DNA of 64,000 nt from Acetobacteroides hydrogenigenes (GTDB lineage: Bacteria; Bacteroidota; Bacteroidia; Bacteroidales; ZOR0009): assembly GCF_004340205.1 (NCBI RefSeq), contig NZ_SLWB01000019.1, forward strand, positions 1-64,000, read 5' to 3'. Within the stretch, counting starts at the first letter, position 1. Every line of letters begins with the position of its first letter. This document shows positions 43,790-54,344 of the stretch, piece by piece. Both the position numbers and the translations under genes were made by a program. Below the pieces are notes generated by a model, which worked only from the letters and a program-made list of their open reading frames with translations, did not search any database and had not been told where the DNA came from.

Positions 43790-44832
43790 TACCAAAATTT
43801 GGTAAAGAATTGAGATTAAGAGATGTGTTTAGTCGCAAAAAATCGAATGCTATTAGTGGTAAAAATGTATTTTTTCTTAATTCAGCCTCAGAATGTCTTG
43901 TTTTCTTTTTGCGACATATTGGTCAAAAGTTAAGAGTAGGTGTTCCTATTTATACTTGTTCTTCTGTTTATAATAGTATAATTGAAGCAGATTGTTATAT
44001 TGTTTTTTTAGATCTAGGATTGGACGATGATTTTACATCAATACCTCGGGATTTAGATGTTTTGATTGTAACTCATTATTTTGGTGTAGTTAATAATTCG
44101 ATAAGTGAAATTAAGAGACTTTATCCTAATTTGATTATTGTGGAAGATTGTAGTCATGTAAATGTAAAATTTTACAAGAGAGATAGACATTCGGATGCTT
44201 CAATTTTTAGTTTTAATTTTCATAAACCAATTGCATTAGGTATCGGGGGGGGGATTTATGTTAATACAATGTATAGTAATTTAAAAGATGATTATATCCA
44301 ATTAAATACATTAAATTGGATGGATAATGTGAAAAAAATTAGTTTTATTTTATTTAAATATTTACTTCAATATAAATTTATTTATATTACTTTTTATCCT
44401 ATTGTTTTGTATCGCAGAAAAAATGATCAGAATAGGCATTACAATAAGATTGTGCCTCATAGATTAAATAAGTTTTATTTGTTTTTATTAAATAATCTGA
44501 TTGTTAATTTTGAATTGTGTGAAAAATCATTAAAAAGATATTCTTTTTTTGTCAATAATGATAAGTCTCTAATTACATATTCTTATTTTCCAATTTTTTT
44601 TGAGAGTAAGTTTAAAAGAGATGTTATTTTTGACAATTTGATTAAAAATAAAATTGAAGCATTTATACTTTGGAATAATTGTAAGCAACATGCAAAGTAT
44701 TATGATCGAACATACATTTTTGATTCTTCTAAAAATACAAACTATATACTTGATCATATCTTATTTATTCCATACAAATTATTTTCTAATGATTATTATT
44801 TTTATAAGTTTGAAAAAATTGTTAATAATTAG
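43786..44832 (+). CDS. DegT/DnrJ-like PLP-dependent protein, divergent
   Basis: The 348-residue protein keeps the DegT-family plan: FFLNSASECLVFFLRHIGQK at the N-terminus, VTHYFGVVN, VEDCSHVN (PLP-contacting acid, about residue 124) and SFNFHKPIALGIGGGIYV (about 145-162), in which the Lys would be the PLP lysine. It is less conserved than the two other DegT genes of the locus. It could be an active sugar aminotransferase or a PLP-dependent enzyme with another role. It marks the right end of the very A+T-rich block. Confidence 0.65.
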   Translation: MIPKFGKELRLRDVFSRKKSNAISGKNVFFLNSASECLVFFLRHIGQKLRVGVPIYTCSSVYNSIIEADCYIVFLDLGLDDDFTSIPRDLDVLIVTHYFGVVNNSISEIKRLYPNLIIVEDCSHVNVKFYKRDRHSDASIFSFNFHKPIALGIGGGIYVNTMYSNLKDDYIQLNTLNWMDNVKKISFILFKYLLQYKFIYITFYPIVLYRRKNDQNRHYNKIVPHRLNKFYLFLLNNLIVNFELCEKSLKRYSFFVNNDKSLITYSYFPIFFESKFKRDVIFDNLIKNKIEAFILWNNCKQHAKYYDRTYIFDSSKNTNYILDHILFIPYKLFSNDYYFYKFEKIVNN

Positions 44833-44834
44833 AT

Positions 44835-46049
44835 ATGAATATTCTTTTAATTAATCATTATGCAGGAAGCCCTGAGTTAGGGATGGAATTTAGGCCGTAC
44901 TATTTGGCAAAAGAATGGTTATCTCAGGGTAATACAGTTAAAATTGTAGGGGCTACTTATTCGCATCTTAGAAAAAAGCAGCCACTTGCAGGAGAGCAGA
45001 ATATTGATGGTGTAGACTACTATTGGATTAAATGCAATAGGTATAAAGGGAATGGTATAGGTAGGGTACTATCGATGTTCATTTTCGTTTTTAAGATTTT
45101 CCTAAAGTATAAGTCTCTGATAAAAGCAGGAAAGCCAGATGTCGTTATCGCATCTTCTACATATCCGCTGGATAATATTATCGCAAGGTATATTTCAAAA
45201 AAAACTGGTGCAAAATATATATATGAGGTACACGATTTGTGGCCATTATCTCCTGTTGAATTAGGTGGTATGTCAACAAAACATCCATTTGTAAAATTAA
45301 TGCAATGGGCAGAAAACTATGCGTATAAGCACTGTGATGCTGTTGTTTCTATGCTTCCTTGTGCATTAGAACATATGATGGAGCATGGGCTAAGCAAAGA
45401 AAAGTTTTATTGTGTGCCTAATGGCATTGTTAAAGCAGATTGGGATCGTGTTGAAAAACTGCCTAAAGAACATTCCCAATTAATTCAAACGCTTAAGAAA
45501 GATAGATTTTTAGTTGGTTTTGCTGGAGCTCACGGCATTGCAAATTCTCTTGACGCTGTTATTGATGCAGTTTCAGCATTAAAAGATGAGAATATATCGC
45601 TTATTCTTGTAGGTACAGGTCAGGAAAAGGATAATCTCATTTTATATGCAAGAGAAAAGCAAATAAGTAATGTATTCTTTTTACCTCCTATTACAAAATA
45701 TCAAATACCATCATTATTAAAAGAAATGGATGTTCTGTATATTGGTTTACAAAGACAATCACTTTTCAGATTTGGTATTAGCCCCAATAAGATATTTGAC
45801 TATATGATGGCTGGTAAACCAATTGTTCAAGCAATTGATGCTGGTAATAATATTGTTAAGGATGCCCAATGTGGTATTTATGTAGAACCTGATAATTCTA
45901 ACGCTATTGCTGATGCAATTTTGAAGTTAAAAAAATCAAATAAAAGATTATTAGAAGAATATGGTAATAATGGACATGAGTATGTTTTAAAACATCATGC
46001 TTACGATGTTCTTTCAAAACAGTTTTTAGATATAATTAAATCATTATAG
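44835..46049 (+). CDS. Glycosyltransferase, GT4 (WbuB-like)
   Basis: The 404-residue GT-B protein resembles WbuB-type enzymes: MNILLINHYAGSPELGMEFR with an FRPYYLAKEW-like N-terminus, IYEVHDLWPLSPVELGGMS (about 135-153), FVGFAGAHGIANSLDAVI-like second half and SPNKIFDYMMAGKPIVQAID (about 311-330). WbuB relatives transfer N-acetylfucosamine-type sugars, but the donor here is not proven. Base composition is less extreme from here on. It is followed 2 nt later by the epimerase gene. Confidence 0.85.
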   Translation: MNILLINHYAGSPELGMEFRPYYLAKEWLSQGNTVKIVGATYSHLRKKQPLAGEQNIDGVDYYWIKCNRYKGNGIGRVLSMFIFVFKIFLKYKSLIKAGKPDVVIASSTYPLDNIIARYISKKTGAKYIYEVHDLWPLSPVELGGMSTKHPFVKLMQWAENYAYKHCDAVVSMLPCALEHMMEHGLSKEKFYCVPNGIVKADWDRVEKLPKEHSQLIQTLKKDRFLVGFAGAHGIANSLDAVIDAVSALKDENISLILVGTGQEKDNLILYAREKQISNVFFLPPITKYQIPSLLKEMDVLYIGLQRQSLFRFGISPNKIFDYMMAGKPIVQAIDAGNNIVKDAQCGIYVEPDNSNAIADAILKLKKSNKRLLEEYGNNGHEYVLKHHAYDVLSKQFLDIIKSL

Positions 46050-46051
46050 AT

Positions 46052-47128
46052 ATGAAGGTTGTAACAGTAATAGGTGCTCGTCCTCAGTTTATAAAAGCCG
46101 CAGTTGTAAGTAGGGCTTTTCAAAAATCCGACGAGGTAGAGGAGGTTATAGTTCATACGGGTCAGCATTTTGATACTAATATGTCGGATGTATTTTTTGA
46201 GGAGATGAGCATACCAAAACCTAAATATAATCTGAATATTAATGGTCTTGGTCATGGTGCTATGACAGGTCAGATGCTCGAAAAAATAGAAGTGGTGTTA
46301 CTTGAAGAGAATCCAGATTGGGTTTTAGTATATGGTGATACTAATTCTACATTGGCGGGAGCAATTGCTGCAACTAAATTACATATAAAAGTAGCACATG
46401 TTGAGGCAGGATTAAGGTCTTTTAATATGAAAATGCCTGAAGAGGTTAATCGCATATTAACTGATAGGGTAAGTAATGTACTATTCTGTCCTACTGATCA
46501 GGCTATAGAAAATTTGTTGAAGGAAGGATATGCTAACATTGATGCTGATATTGTAAATATTGGTGATGTTATGCAGGATGCTGCAATATTTTACTCTTCT
46601 AAGGCAAAAATAGGTAATCTTGAGACTCCTTCTGATTATATACTTTGTACCATTCATAGAGCAGAGAATACAGATGATCCCCAAAGACTTAAAAGCATTA
46701 TAGATGCTCTTAACAAAATATCTCAAACTATGGATATAGTTTTGCCTCTTCATCCTCGAACAAGAATGAAGTTAAGTGCGATAGGCTTTTCGTTTGAAAC
46801 TTCAAAAATTAAATTTATTGAGCCAGTTGGTTACCTTGAAATGGTTCATCTATTAAAAAATTGTAGTTTGGTAATGACCGATAGTGGCGGTTTGCAAAAA
46901 GAGGCATACTTTTTTAGTAAGTATTGCATAACGCTAAGGGATGAAACAGAATGGGTTGAATTGGTAAATAATGGGTACAACTCCTTAGTTGGTAGTGATT
47001 ATAATAAGATAGTTAACGAAGTTGAGAGTAGGTTGAAATCTGGTGATTTAGAAAAATCCGATTACCTATACGGAAGAGGGAATGCTGGTGAAAAAATATT
47101 AGAAAAGTTGTTAGAATTTAATTCTTAG
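46052..47128 (+). CDS. wbpI: UDP-GlcNAc(3NAc)A 2-epimerase (WbpI/WecB family)
   Basis: The 358-residue non-hydrolysing UDP-sugar 2-epimerase shows GARPQFIKAAVVSRAF (residues 7-22), HVEAGLRSFNMKMPEEVNR (about 115-133) and TDSGGLQKEAYFF near the C-terminus. With WbpA, B, D and E types in the locus it is best read as WbpI, which makes UDP-ManNAc3NAcA. A plain UDP-GlcNAc 2-epimerase (WecB) remains possible. It is adjacent to the WbpB-type gene. Confidence 0.85.
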   Translation: MKVVTVIGARPQFIKAAVVSRAFQKSDEVEEVIVHTGQHFDTNMSDVFFEEMSIPKPKYNLNINGLGHGAMTGQMLEKIEVVLLEENPDWVLVYGDTNSTLAGAIAATKLHIKVAHVEAGLRSFNMKMPEEVNRILTDRVSNVLFCPTDQAIENLLKEGYANIDADIVNIGDVMQDAAIFYSSKAKIGNLETPSDYILCTIHRAENTDDPQRLKSIIDALNKISQTMDIVLPLHPRTRMKLSAIGFSFETSKIKFIEPVGYLEMVHLLKNCSLVMTDSGGLQKEAYFFSKYCITLRDETEWVELVNNGYNSLVGSDYNKIVNEVESRLKSGDLEKSDYLYGRGNAGEKILEKLLEFNS

Positions 47129-47132
47129 ATAA

Positions 47133-48122
<990 letters not shown>

Positions 48123-48136
48123 GAAAGTTTTAGGAA

Positions 48137-51049
48137 TTGGAAAACTTAATAAACCAAATAACCCCTTTTTTAAAGGGCGAAATAAGCATCAGTGAGATAG
48201 ATAAAATTATCTATTCCACTGATGCTTCTGCTTATAAGGAAAAGCCTTTAGGTGTTGTATATCCTAAGGATGCTGAAGATTTATGTAGAATAATAGAATT
48301 TGCTGTTGAGAATAATTTATCATTAATACCTCGTGCAGCAGGGACCTCATTGGCGGGGCAAGTTGTTGGGAATGGTATTATTGTAGATATTTCTAAATAC
48401 TTTACCTCAATACTAGAAATAAATAAGGATGAGCAATGGGTTCGGGTACAACCTGGTGTTATTCTCGATGAGCTAAATCTTGCAGTAAAGGAAGCAGGTT
48501 TATTTTTTGGTCCTGAGACATCTACTGCTAATCGCTGTATGATGGGGGGCATGATCGGAAATAATTCTTGTGGTTCACATTCCATTGTGTATGGTAGTAC
48601 TCGTGACCATCTATTAGAGGTAAAGATGCTTTTAGCCGATGGTACAGAGGCGCATTTTAAACCGCTTTCGAAGGCTGAATTTAACGAAAGATTAAAATTA
48701 AAAGGGCTTGAAGGAGATATTTATCGAAAAGTATTTGAGATTTTATCTGACGAAGAAAACCGAAAGGAGGTAAGGGAGCAGTATCCAGAACCATCCTTAA
48801 AGCGTCGCAATTCGGGGTATGCGCTCGATCTGCTGATGGATAATGAAACCTTTTGCGATAGCGGCGAAAAAATTAATCTTTGTTCAATTATAGCAGGTTC
48901 CGAAGGCACTCTAGGCTTAATTACCGAGGCTAAACTAAATCTAGTTCCTCTTCCTCCAGCTGAGAAAGCTGTAATTTGTATTCATTTGAATAAGCTCGAA
49001 GAGGCTTTTCTTGCAAATCTTATAGCACTAAAATATGGTCCAACAGCTGTAGAGCTAATGGACAAGAATATCCTCAATCTTACTAGGGATAATATTGAAC
49101 AAAACCGCAATCGCTTCTTTGTTGAAGGCGAACCTGCTGCAATATTAATAGTGGAGCTTGCTGAAGCGGTCAAAGATGATGTTGTAACAAAATATAAAGC
49201 GATTGTTGCAGATTTGAAGCAACAGGGCTATGGTTATCATTATCCAATAATTTGGGGAAATGATATTGCCAGAGTTTGGAGTTTACGTAAGGCAGGATTA
49301 GGCATTCTATCGAATATGAAGGGAGATGCAAAACCTGTTTCTGTAATAGAAGATACAGCAGTTACTCCGGAAAGGCTTCCTGAATATATGGAAGACTTTA
49401 AAAAGGTGCTTGATAAATATGGTCTCGATTGTGTTTACCATGCTCATATTGGGAGTGGAGAATTGCATCTTCGTCCGATACTAAATTTAAAGGACCCTAA
49501 AGATGTGAAGCTATTTAGGGAGATAGCAACTGATGTTGCCCATTTGGTAAAGAAGCATCGAGGTTCATTAAGTGGAGAACATGGTGATGGTCGTCTTCGA
49601 GGCGAATTTATACCAATCATGTTTGGTGAGCGTTGCTACAAAATGATGAAAGAAATAAAGAAGGCTTTCGATCCTCAAAATATATTCAATCCTAATAAAA
49701 TTGTAAATACACCTTCGATGAATACGCATCTTCGTTATCCTATTGGAGTTAAGGAGAAGGTGTTTGATACAATATTTGATTATTCTGATTCGGATGGCTT
49801 GCTCAGAGCTGTAGAGCGTTGTAATGGTTCGGGGGATTGCCGAAAGACCAAACTCGCAGGGGGTACTATGTGTCCGAGTTATATGGCTACGAAGGATGAG
49901 AGTAAGACAACTAGGGCTCGTGCTAACATGCTTCGCGAGATTCTTACTCATAGCGATAAACCTTTTGAGAGTAGGGAATTGTATGAGATTTTGGATTTAT
50001 GTCTATCGTGTAAAGGTTGTAAATCAGAGTGCCCTTCAAACGTAGATATGGCAAAATTGAAAGCCGAATTTTTACAGCATTATTATGATGTAAATGGCAT
50101 TCCGTTACGCTCTCGCATGGTTGCTTATATAACCTATATTTATAAATTTGGAAGTATTGCTCCTTTGATCACCAATTTTTTTATGGGAACAAAGGTTATT
50201 GCAAAACCAATACAGCGTATGTTGGGTTTTAGTGATAAGCGTACCCTTCCATTATTATATAAAACAACATTAAAGAGGTGGTTTAGAAGTACCAATTTAG
50301 CAACTTCCAATAAAAAGGGTAAAATTATTTTCTTTAACGATGAGTTTACTAACTACAATGATGTAGAAGTAGGAATTAAATCTATCCTTTTATTGCAGCA
50401 TTTAGGATATGAGGTGGTAATACCGAATCATTATGAAAGTGGTCGTACCTATATTTCAAAGGGGCTTATAAGAACTGCAAAGCGAATTGCAAATAGAAAT
50501 ATTGAATTGCTAAGTCTATTAGTTAATGAAAGCACCCCTTTAGTTGGTATAGAACCTTCGGCTTTACTTTCATTTCGAGATGAATATCCAGATTTATCTC
50601 TACCTGAAAATAGAGATAAATCAAAAAAACTTGCTCGTAATGCATTTTTGATTGATGAATTTCTAATGCATGAGATGCAGAAGGGAAACATAGTAAAAGA
50701 ACATTTTACTGATGAAGCATGTGAAATTCATTTCCATGGGCATTGCCAGCAAAAATCTATTGCAACAACTGTGGCTACTAAGTTTATCCTTAGTTTTCCT
50801 GTAAACTATAAAGTTCAGGAGTTGAAGACGGGATGCTGTGGTATGGCAGGCTCGTTTGGCTATGAAAAAGAGCACTATAACCTTTCTATGGCTATTGGGG
50901 AGTTGGTTCTTTTTCCTGCAGTTCGTAACGCTTCTGCTAATGTAGTAATTGCAGCACCAGGCACTAGTTGTCGTCATCATATAAAAGATGGTACCGGAAG
51001 ATCTGCGGTACATCCAATAGAAGTATTATATGAAGCACTTAAAAAATAA
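48137..51049 (+). CDS. FAD/Fe-S D-2-hydroxyacid dehydrogenase (YdiJ-like)
   Basis: The 970-residue protein joins an FAD-binding oxidase domain (IPRAAGTSLAGQVVGNGIIV, about 65-84), an FAD-oxidase C domain (HAHIGSGELHLRPILNLKD and SGEHGDGRLRGEFIPIMFG, about 430-500), a two-cluster ferredoxin region (CNGSGDCRKTK and CLSCKGCKSECPSN, about 560-640) and CCG-type cysteine motifs (GHCQQKS and TGCCGMAGSFGYEKE). This order matches E. coli YdiJ, reported as a D-2-hydroxyglutarate dehydrogenase. Placement after wbpB suggests it reoxidises 2-hydroxyglutarate. The start appears to be TTG at 48137, as no ATG is available before the conserved domain. Confidence 0.85.
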   Translation: MENLINQITPFLKGEISISEIDKIIYSTDASAYKEKPLGVVYPKDAEDLCRIIEFAVENNLSLIPRAAGTSLAGQVVGNGIIVDISKYFTSILEINKDEQWVRVQPGVILDELNLAVKEAGLFFGPETSTANRCMMGGMIGNNSCGSHSIVYGSTRDHLLEVKMLLADGTEAHFKPLSKAEFNERLKLKGLEGDIYRKVFEILSDEENRKEVREQYPEPSLKRRNSGYALDLLMDNETFCDSGEKINLCSIIAGSEGTLGLITEAKLNLVPLPPAEKAVICIHLNKLEEAFLANLIALKYGPTAVELMDKNILNLTRDNIEQNRNRFFVEGEPAAILIVELAEAVKDDVVTKYKAIVADLKQQGYGYHYPIIWGNDIARVWSLRKAGLGILSNMKGDAKPVSVIEDTAVTPERLPEYMEDFKKVLDKYGLDCVYHAHIGSGELHLRPILNLKDPKDVKLFREIATDVAHLVKKHRGSLSGEHGDGRLRGEFIPIMFGERCYKMMKEIKKAFDPQNIFNPNKIVNTPSMNTHLRYPIGVKEKVFDTIFDYSDSDGLLRAVERCNGSGDCRKTKLAGGTMCPSYMATKDESKTTRARANMLREILTHSDKPFESRELYEILDLCLSCKGCKSECPSNVDMAKLKAEFLQHYYDVNGIPLRSRMVAYITYIYKFGSIAPLITNFFMGTKVIAKPIQRMLGFSDKRTLPLLYKTTLKRWFRSTNLATSNKKGKIIFFNDEFTNYNDVEVGIKSILLLQHLGYEVVIPNHYESGRTYISKGLIRTAKRIANRNIELLSLLVNESTPLVGIEPSALLSFRDEYPDLSLPENRDKSKKLARNAFLIDEFLMHEMQKGNIVKEHFTDEACEIHFHGHCQQKSIATTVATKFILSFPVNYKVQELKTGCCGMAGSFGYEKEHYNLSMAIGELVLFPAVRNASANVVIAAPGTSCRHHIKDGTGRSAVHPIEVLYEALKK

Positions 51050-51055
51050 AGATAT

Positions 51056-52273
51056 ATGAAAATTCCATTTTCACTTCCTGTCATCGATGATGATGTTGTA
51101 AAAGAGATGCAAGATACATTAACCAACACAGGTTGGTTAACAACTGGTCCCAAAACAAGAACGCTTGAGGAAGAAATTCGAAAGTTTTGTAATGCTAGCG
51201 AAGTGCTTTGCGTAAACTCTTGGACATCGGGCGCAATGCTGATGTTACGTTGGTTTGGGATAGGCTATGGAGATGAAGTCATTATTCCTGCTTATACCTA
51301 TAGTGCAACAGCTCTATGTGCATTAAATATGGGTGCAACACCTGTAATGGTTGATGTTAAGGACGATTTTACAATTGATGAATCAAAGTTGAAGTCTGCC
51401 ATTACATCTAAAACAAAAGCAATCCTTCCTGTTGATATTGGTGGTTGGCCCTGCGATTATAATGCAATAAAAAGAGTGCTAGAGGATAAAGAAGTAAAAA
51501 GCCTATTTACACCTTCTAATCCTACTCAAGAAAAGTTGGACAGAATACTTGTTATTTCAGATGCGGCTCACTCTTTAGGGGCAACCTTCGATGGTATTGA
51601 AAGCGGATTGCTATCTGATGTAACTGTATTTTCTCTTCACTCTGTAAAGAATATTACAACAGGAGAGGGAGGAGCTATTGTTTTAAACCTTCCAGAACAA
51701 TTCGATCAGGCTAAAGAATTGACGTATTTAAGGGCTCTCGCACTGAATGGACAAAATAAAAGTGCATTCGAGAAGAATCAGCCTGGAGCTTGGCGGTATG
51801 ATATTATTGATCAGGGATTAAAGGTTAATATGCCTGATCTCTGTGCTTCGGTAGGCCTTTCGCAAATGAGGAGATATAGAAGCACCTTATTACCCGAACG
51901 AAAAGAGATTTTCAGCTATTATGTTGAAAAATTATCCCAATACGATTGGGCTATTATCCCTCCTCATAAAGATAATCTAAGGGAATCTTCCTATCATCTT
52001 TTTATGCTAAGAGTAAAGGATTTTTCAGAGGAGCAACGTGATAGAATGATCCAGATTATTAGCGAAAGTGGTGTAGGTGTAAATGTTCACTATATACCAA
52101 TGGCTATGCTTACATTGTTCAAGTCACGAGGATATAACATAAGCGACTATCCTCAAACGTATGAGCTCTATAAGAATGAAATTTCGTTACCGATATATAA
52201 TGGACTTACAAAAGATCAATTAGATCTAGTAATATCAACAGTTGTTGATGCATATAATAAAGTAATCGAATAG
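51056..52273 (+). CDS. DegT/DnrJ/EryC1 sugar aminotransferase
   Basis: The 405-residue PLP enzyme has VNSWTSGAMLMLRWFGIG (about 53-70), SDAAHSLGAT (PLP-contacting Asp, about 170) and SLHSVKNITTGEGGAIV (Lys about 204), all typical of sugar aminotransferases. It precedes a 4,6-dehydratase-like gene by 3 nt, so the pair probably makes a 4-amino-4,6-dideoxy sugar nucleotide, the type of sugar often used by the minimal PglC-like initiating transferase that follows. The exact product is not determined. Confidence 0.85.
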   Translation: MKIPFSLPVIDDDVVKEMQDTLTNTGWLTTGPKTRTLEEEIRKFCNASEVLCVNSWTSGAMLMLRWFGIGYGDEVIIPAYTYSATALCALNMGATPVMVDVKDDFTIDESKLKSAITSKTKAILPVDIGGWPCDYNAIKRVLEDKEVKSLFTPSNPTQEKLDRILVISDAAHSLGATFDGIESGLLSDVTVFSLHSVKNITTGEGGAIVLNLPEQFDQAKELTYLRALALNGQNKSAFEKNQPGAWRYDIIDQGLKVNMPDLCASVGLSQMRRYRSTLLPERKEIFSYYVEKLSQYDWAIIPPHKDNLRESSYHLFMLRVKDFSEEQRDRMIQIISESGVGVNVHYIPMAMLTLFKSRGYNISDYPQTYELYKNEISLPIYNGLTKDQLDLVISTVVDAYNKVIE

Positions 52274-52275
52274 CA

Positions 52276-53484
52276 ATGATAAACGTAAGCAAGTTTATAT
52301 CCGAAAACATTACGAAAAGAGATAGTAGTATGTTTTTGGCAGATCTTGAAGCAAATCATGATCTGCTTACAAAAGAAATTAAGGATAAATCAGTATTGGT
52401 AATCGGAGGTGCCGGAACTATTGGGGCATCGTATATTCGTGCATTGCTTAAATATGAGCCATCGAAGCTTTACGTTTTTGATGTTAACGAGAATGGCCTA
52501 ACGGAGCTTACTCGCGATCTTCGCAGCACTTATGGCTTAAAGGTGCCTGATGATTATAAAACCTATCCGATTAACTTTTCAGATCCAATATTTGAAAAGA
52601 TATTCAGGAGGGAAGGACCATTTGACATCGTTGCCAATTTTGCAGCACATAAGCATGTACGTAGCGAAAAGGATATCTATTCCGTACAAGCTTTAATTGA
52701 GAATAATGTAATTAAAGCTCGTAAGTTACTAGATCTTTTGGTTGAGTTTCCTCCAAAACATTTCTTTTGTGTTTCCACCGATAAGGCTGCTAATCCAGTG
52801 AACATAATGGGTGGCAGTAAGAAGATTATGGAAGAGGTTATTATGGCCTACTCCACAAAGTATCCGATTACAACTGCACGTTTTGCCAATGTAGCCTTTT
52901 CGAATGGTAGTCTATTGGCTGGCTTTATCGATAGGTTGATGAAGTCGCAACCTTTCTCTTCACCTTCGGATGTTAAGCGTTACTTTGTTTCTCCCGAAGA
53001 ATCAGGTCAAATTTGCTTAATGGCATGTGTTTTAGGTAAAAGTGGAGATATTTTCTTTCCAAAGTTGACCAACGAGCATATGATGACCTTCTCCTGCATT
53101 GCCGATAGGTTCCTTGAGTCGCTAGGATATGAACCAGATTACTGCCAAACTGAAGAAGAGGCTCGCAAAAAGGCGTTAGATTTAAATGGCAAAATAAAAA
53201 AGTATCCGGTTTACTACTTTAAATCTGACACTTCAGGTGAAAAATCGTTCGAAGAATTCTTTACAGAAGAGGAAGTTGTGGATAATTCATCATTCAAGGC
53301 CCTTGGTATAGTAAAGAATGCTCCAAAAAGAAGTTTTGAGGCAATTAACACTATTATAGACGGCTTGAATAAGGTGTTTACTAAATCTGATTTGAAAAAG
53401 GAGGATATTGTGGCGGAAATGTCAAAGTTTCTTCCAAATTTTCATCATATAGAAACAGGTAAAAACCTAGACCAAAAAATGTAA
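52276..53484 (+). CDS. CapD/FlaA1-type nucleotide-sugar 4,6-dehydratase
   Basis: The 402-residue soluble SDR-type enzyme has the glycine loop VLVIGGAGTIGASYI (about 40-54), FAAHKHV (about 123-129), and FCVSTDKAANPVNIMGGSKK (about 165-184), with the Met-X3-Lys arrangement of FlaA1/PglF-like dehydratases in place of Tyr-X3-Lys. It lacks the membrane segments of full-length CapD/PglF. It should act on UDP-GlcNAc, giving the 4-keto sugar used by the aminotransferase just upstream. The C-terminal part is longer than in FlaA1. Confidence 0.85.
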   Translation: MINVSKFISENITKRDSSMFLADLEANHDLLTKEIKDKSVLVIGGAGTIGASYIRALLKYEPSKLYVFDVNENGLTELTRDLRSTYGLKVPDDYKTYPINFSDPIFEKIFRREGPFDIVANFAAHKHVRSEKDIYSVQALIENNVIKARKLLDLLVEFPPKHFFCVSTDKAANPVNIMGGSKKIMEEVIMAYSTKYPITTARFANVAFSNGSLLAGFIDRLMKSQPFSSPSDVKRYFVSPEESGQICLMACVLGKSGDIFFPKLTNEHMMTFSCIADRFLESLGYEPDYCQTEEEARKKALDLNGKIKKYPVYYFKSDTSGEKSFEEFFTEEEVVDNSSFKALGIVKNAPKRSFEAINTIIDGLNKVFTKSDLKKEDIVAEMSKFLPNFHHIETGKNLDQKM

Positions 53485-53511
53485 TTTGTGATGATATATT
53501 GCAGAATTTTA

Positions 53512-53544
53512 TAATTCACGCATCACGCATCACGCATCACGCAT
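53512..53544. repeat. Heptanucleotide repeat, CATCACG units
   Basis: Four nearly identical 7-nt units (CATCACG, the reverse form of G(T/G)GANNN) end 6 nt before the start codon of the sugar-transferase gene, interrupting an otherwise compact operon. Confidence 0.85.
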
Positions 53545-53549
53545 AATAT

Positions 53550-54218
53550 ATGTATCTATTACTTAAACGCCTTGTAGATCTTATAGTAGCATTTGTTGCT
53601 TTACTAGTATTGTCTCCTATTTTGATTCCTGTTTGCATTTTACTTTTACTTACAGGTGAGCATGAGGTGTTCTACCTTCAAAAAAGAGTGGGATACAAGA
53701 ATAAGCGGTTTCAAATATGGAAGTTTGCAACCATGCTGAAGAATAGTCCAAATATGGGAACTGGAAGTTTAACATTACGTGGCGATTCTCGTGTTTTACC
53801 AATGGGTAAATTTCTTCGTAAAACTAAGATTAACGAGTTACCTCAAATAGTAAACGTACTTATTGGGAATATGTCCTTAGTTGGTCCTCGTCCTCAAATG
53901 GAAGTTGACTTTTATAGATATCCAGAGCATATTCAGGAGGTGATATATAATGCAAAGCCTGGAATAACAGGCATTGGTTCTATTGTTTTTCGTGACGAAG
54001 AGAAAATCCTAAGCGAATCATCAATGGATGCAACGGAATGCTATATCAAGCAGATTGCTCCCTATAAAGGTAAACTGGAAGAATGGTATTTAGAGAATAG
54101 ATCTCTATATGTAGATTTTTTATTGATATTCTTAACCGCATGGGTAATCGTATTTCCCGAAAGCAACCTGCAGTATAAGTTGCTAAGAAATTTACCTGAG
54201 AAACCGAAGTTTTACTAA
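53550..54218 (+). CDS. Initiating sugar-phosphate transferase (PglC/WbaP-like)
   Basis: This 222-residue minimal polyprenyl-phosphate phosphoglycosyltransferase has one N-terminal membrane-embedded helix (LLKRLVDLIVAFVALLVLSP), then FYLQKRVGYKNKRFQIWKFA, KTKINELPQIVNVLIGNMSL-VGPRP and NAKPGITGIG. It starts repeat-unit assembly by attaching the first sugar phosphate to undecaprenyl phosphate. A C-terminal hydrophobic stretch (about 185-205) may be an extra membrane contact. It is the last gene of the polysaccharide operon, followed by a strong terminator. The preceding dehydratase/aminotransferase genes suggest its substrate is an amino-dideoxy sugar. Confidence 0.9.
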   Translation: MYLLLKRLVDLIVAFVALLVLSPILIPVCILLLLTGEHEVFYLQKRVGYKNKRFQIWKFATMLKNSPNMGTGSLTLRGDSRVLPMGKFLRKTKINELPQIVNVLIGNMSLVGPRPQMEVDFYRYPEHIQEVIYNAKPGITGIGSIVFRDEEKILSESSMDATECYIKQIAPYKGKLEEWYLENRSLYVDFLLIFLTAWVIVFPESNLQYKLLRNLPEKPKFY

Positions 54219-54248
54219 CAACTTTCTAATAAGATATTGAATAAGAAG

Positions 54249-54272
54249 AGCCGCAACGTTGCGGCTTTTTTT
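54249..54272 (+). terminator. Intrinsic terminator of the polysaccharide operon
   Basis: AGCCGCAACGTTGCGGCT is a perfect 18-nt palindrome followed by a run of T to 54272, 30 nt after the sugar-transferase stop codon. Confidence 0.88.
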
Positions 54273-54344
54273 ATTTTATCTATCCATAAATAGGCACCAA
54301 TTAGAGGCTAAACGCAGAGAGTCAGAGATACCGAGATCACAGGT

